This document shows, in pieces, positions 16,787 to 25,897 of a stretch of 64,000 bases of DNA (position 1 is the first letter of the stretch; each line of letters opens with the position of its first letter). A program made the translations under genes and the position numbers. The notes below the pieces were generated by a model, which saw only the letters and a program-made list of their open reading frames with translations, was not told the DNA's origin and searched no databases. The DNA comes from Luteolibacter luteus (lineage in GTDB: Bacteria > Verrucomicrobiota > Verrucomicrobiia > Verrucomicrobiales > Akkermansiaceae): positions 1,922,001 to 1,986,000 of the forward strand of contig NZ_CP051774.1 in assembly GCF_012913485.1 (NCBI RefSeq). The letters are read 5' to 3'.

Positions 16787-17186
16787 TTGCCAGGAGGGGT
16801 TCTTGCGGGAATGCAGGTTCCTCATTCACGACCGGGCGACTGTGTTCACCAAGGAATTCGTGTCGATCCTTGGGTGTGCAGGCATGGAGTCCATCCGCCT
16901 TCCCGCGCGGTCTCCAAATCTGAATGCATTTGCTGAAAGGTTCGTCCGGTCGATCAAAGCCGAGTGCCTCGATCATCTTATCCTCGTCGGGGAAGGCTCG
17001 CTCCGTCGGGCGGTTGAGGAGTTCTGCATTCACTACCACCAAGAGCGGAATCACCAAGGCTTGGAAAACAAGCTGATCGAGGCGGATTTCGGGGTCAGTG
17101 AATCGGTAGACAGGTGCACTGCTCAGCTGAGGTGTCGGGAGCGCGTGGGAGGTCTGCTCCGCTACTACCACAGGGAAGCCGCATGA
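16764..17186 (+). pseudogene. Truncated integrase-core (rve) transposase
   Basis: The frame encodes the C-terminal part of a DDE transposase of the IS3/IS481-like integrase-core kind: RFLIHDRATVFTKEF with the second catalytic Asp, LPARSPNLNAFAERFVRSIK with the catalytic Glu, and HYHQERNHQGLENKLI near the end. The first catalytic Asp and the N-terminal helix-turn-helix are absent because the upstream frame closes within the 41-bp inverted repeat. The copy therefore cannot be active. It lies on the plus strand between two minus-strand Rhs-locus genes and marks past insertion into this locus. Confidence 0.8.
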
Positions 17187-17438
17187 AGGTAAGCGTGGCG
17201 CGAAGCACCGTTTGAATGACGTTGTCCGGCAATCCCGCGGCCTTCATTCTGGCCGGTTGCTTCTTATGCGGCCCCGACAGCTTGCCGCGCCTTGAGCCAG
17301 TTCGCCGGGTCGAGGAACGGGAAAAGAAGGGGTGATTCCGGCCGGACCGAAAATGGCGGTTCGCACCACCAATGTCATCGGGGGAGGTGGCGTTCACTTC
17401 TTTGTAATGGGTGGCGACTAATGCCGCGGGGTTCTTGC
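17187..17438. other. Transposase-flanking sequence without a gene
   Basis: These 252 bases follow the transposase remnant and precede the end of the lipoprotein gene. I see no coding frame with protein-like content and no terminal inverted repeat. It may be the right flank of the decayed insertion element. Confidence 0.4.
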
Positions 17439-17780
17439 TTAGCGACTTTCAATCACTTCGATATTTTCCAAACGAGTTATAAACACATCAAACCCACGAC
17501 CCTTGCTATTTTTAATTGATCGCCGAGATGCAATATAGGGGCTTTCTTGGTCGTGAAATTCCCAACCTTTCGCTATAAAATCAGGACCTCCCAAATATTT
17601 AATATAGGACACCAAATCCCTAGCAGCCGGGGCTGAATGATGCTTTTTTTGATATGCGCTATAATAATTAGCGATTATATTTGCGTCGTATTTGGCTTGC
17701 GTGATCGCATCTGGCTTTCGTTCGCCTCGACAACAAACAAAAGTCACCATCAACATCAAAAGTGCGCAATATTTAATCAT
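17439..17780 (-). CDS. Lipoprotein, candidate immunity protein of the Rhs toxin
   Basis: The ATG at 17780 overlaps the stop codon of the large Rhs gene (ATGA), giving a 113-residue product; a start three codons earlier is possible but less likely. The protein begins MIKYCALLMLMVTFVCCRGE, a short lipoprotein-type signal with cysteines at the end. The mature part is small and polar, with aromatic residues (ANIIANYYSAYQKKHH, FIAKGWEFHDQESPY). Genes that overlap the 3' end of an Rhs toxin gene are nearly always its cognate immunity genes, so that role is inferred. The lipid signal would place it in the cell envelope. The AT-rich composition is unlike the Rhs core and fits a horizontally acquired toxin/immunity tip. 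Confidence 0.65.
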   Translation of the reverse strand: MIKYCALLMLMVTFVCCRGERKPDAITQAKYDANIIANYYSAYQKKHHSAPAARDLVSYIKYLGGPDFIAKGWEFHDQESPYIASRRSIKNSKGRGFDVFITRLENIEVIESR

Positions 17781-20700
17781 GGGCAACAACCAGTGGGATT
17801 TTGATACGTAGGCTTATGAGCCCCCCAATCCGCGTCAGATACCGGAAGCTCATTAGGATATGTGGTTCTATTATCCGCACCTCCTGGACTTCCAGGCATT
17901 AAATCTCGATAAGCATCAAAAATCAGGGTTTTGCCGTTTCCTCCATTTTGATCAAATGCCGTACACTCGACCCACCAATGATTACCACCTCCATTAATTA
18001 TATCCCTTCTTGCTTGAACGAGCTTACACTCCCAACAATCTGGAAGAGGAGTGAGAGAATTTAGTACGGCGGTAGCAAGCTCGTGGCAAGACGCGCCCTC
18101 GTTTTCAAAAAAATAAGTCCCTCTCGGGGCAGGGGTTATTTTTTTCTGCTTATCATATTTCTTGTTTAGCTCATCTTCCCCTTCTTTTATTTTATCCGCG
18201 GTACAACAACTCGCATTATTTCTTCGGCGCTCTCTTGTTCTTGCGTCTGCCTCCCTTTCCTCTCTTTGACCTCGAGCCTCCTCCGATTCCTCGGGAATCG
18301 GGTTTATTGTATCAACAATTCCCCCGGGCGTATCATGATAAGGACGGAGGCCACTTACGTCAAAAGTGTTAATCGGGTAGTTCTCGACGAATCCATATAG
18401 ATTTTCGCCCCCATTCTCCCCAATCGGATCCCTGGATAACCACCTCCCCTGCTCCGGCTGGTAGTAGCGGTAGCCGTAGTAGAGCAATCCGGTCTGCGCG
18501 TCCTCTATTCTCGTAGAGAAACCAAATGCACTAGGGCTTGCTCCCTCGCTCATCACCACGTTGCCGAACGCGTCGTATTCGCGGCGTGACGTTGGGGCCG
18601 TACCGTTGCTCTTGGTCCAAGCCACGATGTTCCCATTGCCATCGTAGGATGGACGCTCAAGCACTCCACCCGAGACCGTGGTCTGAAGAAGCAAGCCGCC
18701 AACACCTCCGGCGCGCTGGAGCATCTGGCCAGGGCGGGCAACACCTTCACCGGCGTCCCCGAGATCAAGACCCCATGTGTAGCGATTGAGTGCCGCAGCC
18801 GTCAAACCAGTCTGTGCCGTAGCAGATGTCCCGGTGAATTCCACCACCGGATTCCAGCCATCGTAAACCCAGCGTCGGCTGTTGAGGAAGACCGGGCTAA
18901 CAGCTGAGCCTCCACGCCAGACGTGCCTAGCGATCCGCTTGCCCTCCCAGTTGTACTGGAAGGTCAGCCTGGTGTAAGACATCCCGGCAGTCACGGCCTT
19001 GGCGGTGCTCTCCATCTTGATCAGGCGGTTCTCCGCGTCCCAAGTATATACCCATCTTCCTTCATCCGTCGAACCGTTCCTTCCATCGCTGAGCAGGTTA
19101 CCGTCCGCGTCGTAGGCTGGCGTTGTGGTCGCCTTGGCATACCAGAAATAATTGGTGAACGAGGCCGCAGGTGTGCCGGAGCTCCTCTTTGTAATCACGC
19201 TCTTCCAGACCGGATTGCTGCTATTTGCGATCCCACCCAGAGTCTTGTAGTAAATGTCACCGATTCTCTCACCTGCCGCCACGGCGATTCCGTCCACGCT
19301 CAGAGGCCAGGAAGAATCCGCACGGCCCACCGCGGTACGGCTGTCGCCCGTAGTCACCGTACCATATTGGTTGAGCGAATTGGGCTCGTAGCCATGGTAT
19401 CCCATCACCCCGGAGTTCGCGGTGAGCCGGTTTCCGATACCATCGTATGTGTAGCTCGAATTCAGGGGCGTGATCTCGGTCCCGGCGGCATTCTTGCGCG
19501 TCGCGGACGTGACCTCCGAACGGTTGTTGTAGCCGTAGTTCCACGATGAGCCGTCCTGGAAGGTCGCCTTCACGCGGCGACCGAGACTGTCGTAGTCGTA
19601 AGCGTACGTCGTCAATTCATTGGTGCTGGTACCGAGCCGCTTGCTCCGGATTCCGGTGAGTCGCCCCGGAATGTCATGGTAGCGCGATTCCTGGAACCAC
19701 GAGGTCCCGGTGCTCGGGGTGCCCGTCTTGTTCACCACCGTAGCGATCAGCGATGAGTCCGCATGATAGGTATAAACGACACTTTGCCCGCCATCGGTGA
19801 GCTCATCGAGGCGACCTTGGTTGTCATAGCCATACGAAACCGTCCTCACCACGTTCGGCGTGGAATTGTGAGAGTTGTAGGTCTCGTCATAACCGGTGGA
19901 GGCTCCCGTGGTGTCCGGCAGGCTATAGCGGATTCCCCTCCCCGGCAGCAACGAGTGAGTCTCGGTGTAATAGCGGGCTTTCAGCTCGGGACGCCCCGGA
20001 AAATAGGTCAGCTTCTCGACATCCGAGCCTGTGGTCACCTGGGTGGGGCGGCCCAAGCGGTCGTAGCTGTTGAACTTCACATCCGGAGTTCCCGCCGGAT
20101 AGTCGATCAGGTCGAGGTCACCCAAGCTCGTGTAAGTGTAGGTCGTCACGACACCGCGGGCCCATGTCCGCGTAGCGACTTTGCCGCTGGCATGGTAGGT
20201 GTAGGAAACGGATTGGTTCGCTGCATCCTTTTTCGATTGGAGAAGGCCCGTCCCCGGCTGGTAGATCCACTCGGTGGCGTCGGAAGTCGTCGCATCCCGC
20301 CAGGTGAACATCTTCTTCTTCGCGCCATACCCGTCATACTCGTAGGTGACCTTGTAAGCCGCGGTGCCCGCTTCTTCCTCGATTTGTCCCAAGGCGGAGT
20401 ATTTGAAGTTCTTGGTCGTCCAATCGGGATTGGTAATTCCTGCCAACTTGCCGGCAGACGGGCTCGACGGGCCATGGTATGAGTACGTCGTAGTCTTGTT
20501 TGTATGGTCGGTGACGCTTTTCAAGCTGCCATCCGGGAAATAGTCGCGAGCCGTTACCTTGCCACGCGGCGAAACTTCGCGGATCACCCTGCCCAGATCA
20601 TCGAAACTATACGTGGCGGCAGCAGTCGTATCGCGGTTCTTCCGGGATATTGTCAGTCCATTGACGTCGACGGCGACCGCGGTGGAAGTGAGTCCGGTCG

Positions 20701-23700
20701 TGCTCTGGGTCGTCGTCCGGGTTTTGGTTGTTCGGTTAACGGTTACAACGGTTGTCACCGTCTCGCCGGTAGGAGAGATGGAGATCGACTTTCCAGCATC
20801 CCCGTTAGGCTGGCCGTGCAGGCAAACCTTCGACACCGATGCGACGGCCGTGGCGCTCGAATTGGAAGTGTCGTAGCGCTTCTCGCTGCGAACGCCCCAC
20901 CAGTAGCCCCCTTCCAAGGAGTAATAGGATCGGGTTTCGGTGACCCGATCATTGCTGGTTTCGGAAAGCGCTCCATCGCTGTTCACATCCTTTCCATACC
21001 ATGCCAAAGAGCTGTCGATATCTAGGGGCCTTCGATACAAAGTCGTGCCAGCGGGAGAGGTGACCGAACTTAGAAGACCAATTACGGGCTCAAACGCTGT
21101 TACCGTCGAAACCTCGCCCACGCCAGTTGGACTTGGCGTCGTGACCTTGACAGTGCGACCAATCCAATCGTTCTCGGTGGTACGATATCGCGGAGAATCG
21201 GCGATATCGCCGGTCTTTACCTTTGTGGCGACATTTCCCGATGACAAGACGGTCCGCTCATAGACTACATCAACGACTGCTGATCCGGTCTCCGACGTCA
21301 CACGTCCGTCACGCCCTCTTACAATTAGCCTGGAGAGTCCACCGGGAAGAGTGACCGAAGTATCCCGGCCGTTGTTGGGATAAGCATAGCGAGTCACCGC
21401 GCCCTGCGGATTAGTCTCGGCATCGCGTCTGCCGGCAAGGTCGTCTCTCCTGACAGTCGTGAGGGACAGAGTACCTCCCGAAACGATTTCCGTGGTTGTC
21501 CGTCCCGAATACCCATACGATGTCGCCCGGTTCGGCTGCCCGCTGATTCCAATCAGGGTCTGGGCAGCATGGCGTCCGATCAGGTCCACGGTGGTCACGG
21601 TCTCGATGCCCTGCTCATCCCAAACGTGCAGTTCGGTTCCAGAGGTCTGGTAGGCATGGTCGATTACCCGGCCGTCCTTCTTGACAATCACTTCCCGGAT
21701 CGAGCCATCCAGCCAAAGAGTAGGATACTCGTACGTCGTCGCGCTAGCCAGGGACCAAGGCGTGGTGCCGTCGTAAATCCACAGCTCACGCCTGAGAACG
21801 CGCCACGCAAGATCAGTGTATGTGATCGTCCTGGTGGATTCCCCGGCGACGAAACTTCCGTTGATGATCTTTGCATCGATCCTCTGGATGTTGGGTGCGC
21901 TGGAGAGTTCGGTTGCCGTGGTATCGACGCTGAAGCTTCCTCCGGAGAGTGTTCCCCGCTGGTATCCGGTGACGGTTCCCCAGCCAATTTCGTTCGTCTC
22001 CAGGCACTGTCTGCTATCCCAGCGGTAACGGGTCGGCCACTGATAACGATAATAAAGCTTTTTGCTCAGGAGAAGATCGACAGCTTCAGCCGGGTCTCTC
22101 CCTGTTCTGTCAATCGAACGATCCTCGACCTCGAAAGCTTCCGGGACCCATGTAGGATCAATGCCGGCCGTTACCATGAGGCCTGACACCTCGGATGCCT
22201 GGATTCCGACGGTCGACTTAACCGCTTTCGCTACGGTAATGGCAGCTCCTCCCGACGGAAGCGTCGTGGTTCTACCGATCTCCTCATGTCCATGGTCTCC
22301 CAGGATGGGATCATAAGTAATCGTCGTTACCTCGGAATTATTGACGGTAGCGTCTCCGGGAGCCGCGGGTCCATCCTTCCAAGGACGGAAGATTTGCTTG
22401 GTCAACCCCCTCCATCCCGGTTGCTCGGAGCCTGTGCCGGCGTAGTAGCTATAGCGCGTCCAAGAGCCATCGGGGTTAGTCACTGAATATAGCTTCCCGA
22501 AATGAACCCCGGACCCGATCGGCACGTATGTCGTCGTAAGGCTCTCGGTCCCATTCACGAAACGTGAGCTCGAAATGAGGAAACGGTAGATCTCCGTGGC
22601 CGGACCCATGGGAATCGGACGATTGACAAGGTAGCGGTAGGTATTGATCTGCTTCGAGTAGGAAACTCCATCGCGGGTTTCGACGATCGAATCCGAACGC
22701 TCCCAGCCATTGTTCACATACTCGAACACCGAACTCACGTCGACCGTCCGCAGGCCGTTCTCATCGATGATCTTGTAACCCAAGCCGTCCGTGCCGGTCG
22801 AGACGACATCACGGGTGTAGGTCGTCCCGCGCAAGCTGACATGGACCACCCGCACTCCGCCGTTGTGTCCGGCCGCGGCTGCGACAGGCAGGTAGCGGAT
22901 CACCTGGAACGGTGAAGCACCGCCATTGATCGGAAACAGGCCGCTGCCATTCTTGGTCGTCGAAAAGTCGCCCGATTTGTAGTAACGCAACTCGAAGCCG
23001 CTGCCGGAAGGCTGCACATCCACCAGCCACACCGAAGTGAAGACCTGCCGAACATTGGCGCCGGACTTCACGATTTCAAAGCTTGGCTCCCTCTTGTAGT
23101 CGAAGACTTGAAGGTTGGAAACGCTTGCCAAACTGCTGGTCAAGGGACCGGAAATCCGGGTCGCTCCCGTGGTGCTGCCCTTCAGACCTTTCCCAAGGGT
23201 GAAGCTGGAATGGAAGGACGCAGGAACCACCTGGGTTGGCTGCCCGCCGGGAGAGGAAGGAGGGGTATCTTCCTGACCGGAAGGAATATCCGGACTACCA
23301 CCACCTGAGTCACCACCGCCATCATCGCTATCATCCGGGCTTTCCTCCTCATCATCCCCGTTATCGTCCTCGGGGACCAATCGCAACTTGAAGTCCACTG
23401 TCCTGGCACCATTCACGGCGAAGTTCAGGTCGTGTTTGATTGTAGATGCCGCCTTCCACTCGCTGTAGGAGGACTCATCGCTCCGCTTGCTACAGACTTC
23501 CAGCTTCAAGCCGCAGGTATTTGTCGTGCCAAATGAAAGGGACATCTGGCCGAAGCACCCACTCGCAAAGAGATCCGAATTTACCGTGGCACTTCCTCCG
23601 GTTTCCTGGTTCTTGACGATCGTTCCGGAGCCCGTCGGAGTGATGACAAGTTCCTCGACATCGGTATTCTGCGAATCTTTCGTGACCGAGGTCCCTCCCG

Positions 23701-23884
23701 AGAGCGACATGGAGACAGAGCCGTTCTTTACCACCGCTTGGGCAAAGTAGGTCACTTGAAATGATTCCCCCGTTCCGCAAGTCGTCCCGCAATCCGCTCT
23801 GAGGCTGGATGGCAAAAGGACGAAGGGAAGAGCAAGGCAGGCAGCCAATCGGGCAAGGCGGCTGGAAGCAAAAGACAACTTCAT
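17777..23884 (-). CDS. Rhs/YD-repeat polymorphic toxin, Sec-exported
   Basis: The 2035-residue protein opens with a Sec signal (MKLSFASSRLARLAAC, cleavage near residue 31). A region to about 250 includes an acidic low-complexity linker (EDDNGDDEEESPDD). A long YD-repeat shell follows (many units of the type YDADGNLLSDG, YSYDGIGNRLTANSG), ending in the Rhs core signature YYQPEQGRWLSRDPIG at about 1808-1822. The variable tip, about 1849-2035, is an unrelated AT-richer domain. It contains SCHELATAVL (C1933), GGNHWWVE (H1969) and LIFDAYRD (D1990), an order that fits a papain- or transglutaminase-like triad. The Rhs shell normally encapsulates such a tip toxin. The next gene overlaps by 4 bases and is a candidate immunity lipoprotein. 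Toxin activity is inferred. Confidence 0.88.
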   Translation of the reverse strand: MKLSFASSRLARLAACLALPFVLLPSSLRADCGTTCGTGESFQVTYFAQAVVKNGSVSMSLSGGTSVTKDSQNTDVEELVITPTGSGTIVKNQETGGSATVNSDLFASGCFGQMSLSFGTTNTCGLKLEVCSKRSDESSYSEWKAASTIKHDLNFAVNGARTVDFKLRLVPEDDNGDDEEESPDDSDDGGGDSGGGSPDIPSGQEDTPPSSPGGQPTQVVPASFHSSFTLGKGLKGSTTGATRISGPLTSSLASVSNLQVFDYKREPSFEIVKSGANVRQVFTSVWLVDVQPSGSGFELRYYKSGDFSTTKNGSGLFPINGGASPFQVIRYLPVAAAAGHNGGVRVVHVSLRGTTYTRDVVSTGTDGLGYKIIDENGLRTVDVSSVFEYVNNGWERSDSIVETRDGVSYSKQINTYRYLVNRPIPMGPATEIYRFLISSSRFVNGTESLTTTYVPIGSGVHFGKLYSVTNPDGSWTRYSYYAGTGSEQPGWRGLTKQIFRPWKDGPAAPGDATVNNSEVTTITYDPILGDHGHEEIGRTTTLPSGGAAITVAKAVKSTVGIQASEVSGLMVTAGIDPTWVPEAFEVEDRSIDRTGRDPAEAVDLLLSKKLYYRYQWPTRYRWDSRQCLETNEIGWGTVTGYQRGTLSGGSFSVDTTATELSSAPNIQRIDAKIINGSFVAGESTRTITYTDLAWRVLRRELWIYDGTTPWSLASATTYEYPTLWLDGSIREVIVKKDGRVIDHAYQTSGTELHVWDEQGIETVTTVDLIGRHAAQTLIGISGQPNRATSYGYSGRTTTEIVSGGTLSLTTVRRDDLAGRRDAETNPQGAVTRYAYPNNGRDTSVTLPGGLSRLIVRGRDGRVTSETGSAVVDVVYERTVLSSGNVATKVKTGDIADSPRYRTTENDWIGRTVKVTTPSPTGVGEVSTVTAFEPVIGLLSSVTSPAGTTLYRRPLDIDSSLAWYGKDVNSDGALSETSNDRVTETRSYYSLEGGYWWGVRSEKRYDTSNSSATAVASVSKVCLHGQPNGDAGKSISISPTGETVTTVVTVNRTTKTRTTTQSTTGLTSTAVAVDVNGLTISRKNRDTTAAATYSFDDLGRVIREVSPRGKVTARDYFPDGSLKSVTDHTNKTTTYSYHGPSSPSAGKLAGITNPDWTTKNFKYSALGQIEEEAGTAAYKVTYEYDGYGAKKKMFTWRDATTSDATEWIYQPGTGLLQSKKDAANQSVSYTYHASGKVATRTWARGVVTTYTYTSLGDLDLIDYPAGTPDVKFNSYDRLGRPTQVTTGSDVEKLTYFPGRPELKARYYTETHSLLPGRGIRYSLPDTTGASTGYDETYNSHNSTPNVVRTVSYGYDNQGRLDELTDGGQSVVYTYHADSSLIATVVNKTGTPSTGTSWFQESRYHDIPGRLTGIRSKRLGTSTNELTTYAYDYDSLGRRVKATFQDGSSWNYGYNNRSEVTSATRKNAAGTEITPLNSSYTYDGIGNRLTANSGVMGYHGYEPNSLNQYGTVTTGDSRTAVGRADSSWPLSVDGIAVAAGERIGDIYYKTLGGIANSSNPVWKSVITKRSSGTPAASFTNYFWYAKATTTPAYDADGNLLSDGRNGSTDEGRWVYTWDAENRLIKMESTAKAVTAGMSYTRLTFQYNWEGKRIARHVWRGGSAVSPVFLNSRRWVYDGWNPVVEFTGTSATAQTGLTAAALNRYTWGLDLGDAGEGVARPGQMLQRAGGVGGLLLQTTVSGGVLERPSYDGNGNIVAWTKSNGTAPTSRREYDAFGNVVMSEGASPSAFGFSTRIEDAQTGLLYYGYRYYQPEQGRWLSRDPIGENGGENLYGFVENYPINTFDVSGLRPYHDTPGGIVDTINPIPEESEEARGQREEREADARTRERRRNNASCCTADKIKEGEDELNKKYDKQKKITPAPRGTYFFENEGASCHELATAVLNSLTPLPDCWECKLVQARRDIINGGGNHWWVECTAFDQNGGNGKTLIFDAYRDLMPGSPGGADNRTTYPNELPVSDADWGAHKPTYQNPTGCCP

Positions 23885-23938
23885 GACGTGAAACTTTAAA
23901 AATGCGGGCAGTGAAATTCGAAAGCAGGAGGGCGGCTC

Positions 23939-25777
23939 CTAACGTACTGGAGTTTCCCAAATCTGGTGACTTGAAGTGCGAACGAGGTCGGGACTTGCGG
24001 ACGTTTCGAGTTCCAAAACGATGAGTTCGTTCTCCTCGCCCGTCCGTTGCCAGGCTGCGGGAATGAAGATGGTTTGGCTTGGACCGGCGCTCCAGTAGCG
24101 GCCGAGATTGCGACCATTCAGCCACACCACGCCCCGGCCGAATCCGCTCATGTCCAGCCAGGTATCGACCGGGGTATCGAGCTTGAATTTTCCTTTCCGG
24201 AGGGTGATTCCCTTGGGTGGGGTCTCCTCGCCGGATTTCGTGAAATTCGCGGCTGGGGGACTCGTCGCCGGGACAAGTCCATAGGAGACATTGGAAAAGG
24301 TTGCGCCCCCAAGGTCGGGCATTGCTTCCAATCCCTTCCGCTCCTCATCCATTGAGCCGTAATTCACACGACCCATGTTCTCGACGAGGAAATCGATCTG
24401 ATGATTGCCTGCATCGATCTTCATCGGGACCCCTCCGGTCTGGGTAGAGCGCCCCCCAATTCCTATCAGGCCGCCATCAACCATGACGTAAACGCGGTCC
24501 TTCACCTTGCCTAGATCCAGCGTGGTCTCGACAGGTCCCTCGACATTTCCACGATAAAGGATGAAGCCGTTGCCCAAGCCAGCTTCTTCCATGCTTGGCA
24601 ATGCATCTTCGCACTTGGTGGTCGTGATAGCGCTGGAAAGATCCGCCACCTCATCCAGCTGAATGCTGCCGACCGACCCCGCGGGTTTCATCACGGGTAA
24701 CTCCGGAAGCTTCTCGTCCTTGAGACGATTGCCGATGATCTGCCGGAACGCGTTGTACTTGGCGGTCGGACGTCCGGATTCATCCAAGGGTGCATCGTAA
24801 TCGTATCCGCAAGTGGTGGGGTAATAGCGACTCTCGAAATTCGCACCCGCCCACATCCCCCTGGTGCTGCCGCCATGAAACATGTAGAGATTGAAGGAGG
24901 CTCCCTTCTCCATCATCCATGCAAGCTCGGCTGATTTCTGACGGGTATCGCCGCGCATATGTCCGCGTTGCCATTGGTCGAACCAGCCGACCCAGAACTC
25001 CGCGGTGAATGATGGCTGGCCCGGATTGGCCGTCTCCAACTGGCGGAAAGCATTCTCCGCCCTGTCGCCGAAATTAACGGCCTTCACCAGCCCGGGGATA
25101 CTTCCCTTGGTCAAAGCCTCCGGAAAAGCGCTGTCACAGGTGAAAAGCATCCCCGTGTAGCCACCTCCTCGAATCGCGGTCTGAAGATCGAGAAGATACT
25201 GGCGGTCGTTCTTGATCGTGTTCCCATACTCGTTCTCGAGTTGGACCATGATCACCGGTCCGCCCTTGGCCGCCGTGAAGGGCTCGATCATCGCACCCAT
25301 CTTCTTCATCCAAGCCTTCGCAGGTTCCAGATAGCGGGGATCCGTCGTTCGAAGTTTCACTCCCCTCTCCGCCAGGATCCATGCCGGGATGCCTCCCAAG
25401 TCCCACTCAGCGCAGACGTAAGGACCCGGACGGACGATGGCCTTCATCCCCTCCTCTCCGCAGATCCGGATAAATTGCGCGACATCCTTCTCCCCGGAGA
25501 AATCGAACTCGCCCTTCTTGGTCTCGTGGTAATTCCAGAAGACGTAAGTGCAGATGGTGTTCAGCCCCATCGCTCTCGCCATCTGGATCCGGCTACGCCA
25601 CTCGGAGGCAGGTACGCGGGAGTAATGAATCTCTCCCGAACGAATCTGGAAGGGCTTGCCGTCCAGCACGAACTTGTCGCCGGAGACTTCAAACTCGCCC
25701 GCACTGACCACATTGGACGCCAGCCCGATTGCTGCGAGAAGCAGGCACAGCCGACCTCCAGGCCAAGAAAAAGACAT
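23939..25777 (-). CDS. GH35 beta-galactosidase, exported
   Basis: From the ATG at 25777 the product has 612 residues and a signal peptide (MSFSWPGGRLCLLLAAIG, ending VVSAGEF). This start was chosen over upstream in-frame ATGs because a GGGGAG ribosome binding site lies about 10 bases before it and the signal peptide begins there. GH35 motifs are plentiful: GEIHYSRVP, GLNTICTYVFWNYHE, RPGPYVCAEWDLGG, QLENEYGN with the expected acid/base E183, and FTAEFWVGWFDQW with the expected nucleophile E260. The C-terminus holds jelly-roll modules (GRGVVWLNGRNLGRYW). It removes terminal beta-galactose from plant or animal glycans outside the cytoplasm. It lies upstream of the Rhs gene on the same strand, with a 54-base gap. 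Confidence 0.92.
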   Translation of the reverse strand: MSFSWPGGRLCLLLAAIGLASNVVSAGEFEVSGDKFVLDGKPFQIRSGEIHYSRVPASEWRSRIQMARAMGLNTICTYVFWNYHETKKGEFDFSGEKDVAQFIRICGEEGMKAIVRPGPYVCAEWDLGGIPAWILAERGVKLRTTDPRYLEPAKAWMKKMGAMIEPFTAAKGGPVIMVQLENEYGNTIKNDRQYLLDLQTAIRGGGYTGMLFTCDSAFPEALTKGSIPGLVKAVNFGDRAENAFRQLETANPGQPSFTAEFWVGWFDQWQRGHMRGDTRQKSAELAWMMEKGASFNLYMFHGGSTRGMWAGANFESRYYPTTCGYDYDAPLDESGRPTAKYNAFRQIIGNRLKDEKLPELPVMKPAGSVGSIQLDEVADLSSAITTTKCEDALPSMEEAGLGNGFILYRGNVEGPVETTLDLGKVKDRVYVMVDGGLIGIGGRSTQTGGVPMKIDAGNHQIDFLVENMGRVNYGSMDEERKGLEAMPDLGGATFSNVSYGLVPATSPPAANFTKSGEETPPKGITLRKGKFKLDTPVDTWLDMSGFGRGVVWLNGRNLGRYWSAGPSQTIFIPAAWQRTGEENELIVLELETSASPDLVRTSSHQIWETPVR

Positions 25778-25897
25778 GGCATTCCATCTCCCCTTCATGG
25801 GCGGAGACCCGTGATCGACCGCGAGCTTAAAGCCTTTCGAAATCATGAATTCAGATCCTTTGAAGGATGTCAGTTGCTCCCGCACTGAAGTGTCCCA

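Noticed and set aside
17095-17397. A 100-codon minus-strand frame overlapping the transposase remnant
   Set aside because: It is antisense to the recognisable transposase end for part of its length and has no protein-like motif; composition is typical of a shadow frame.
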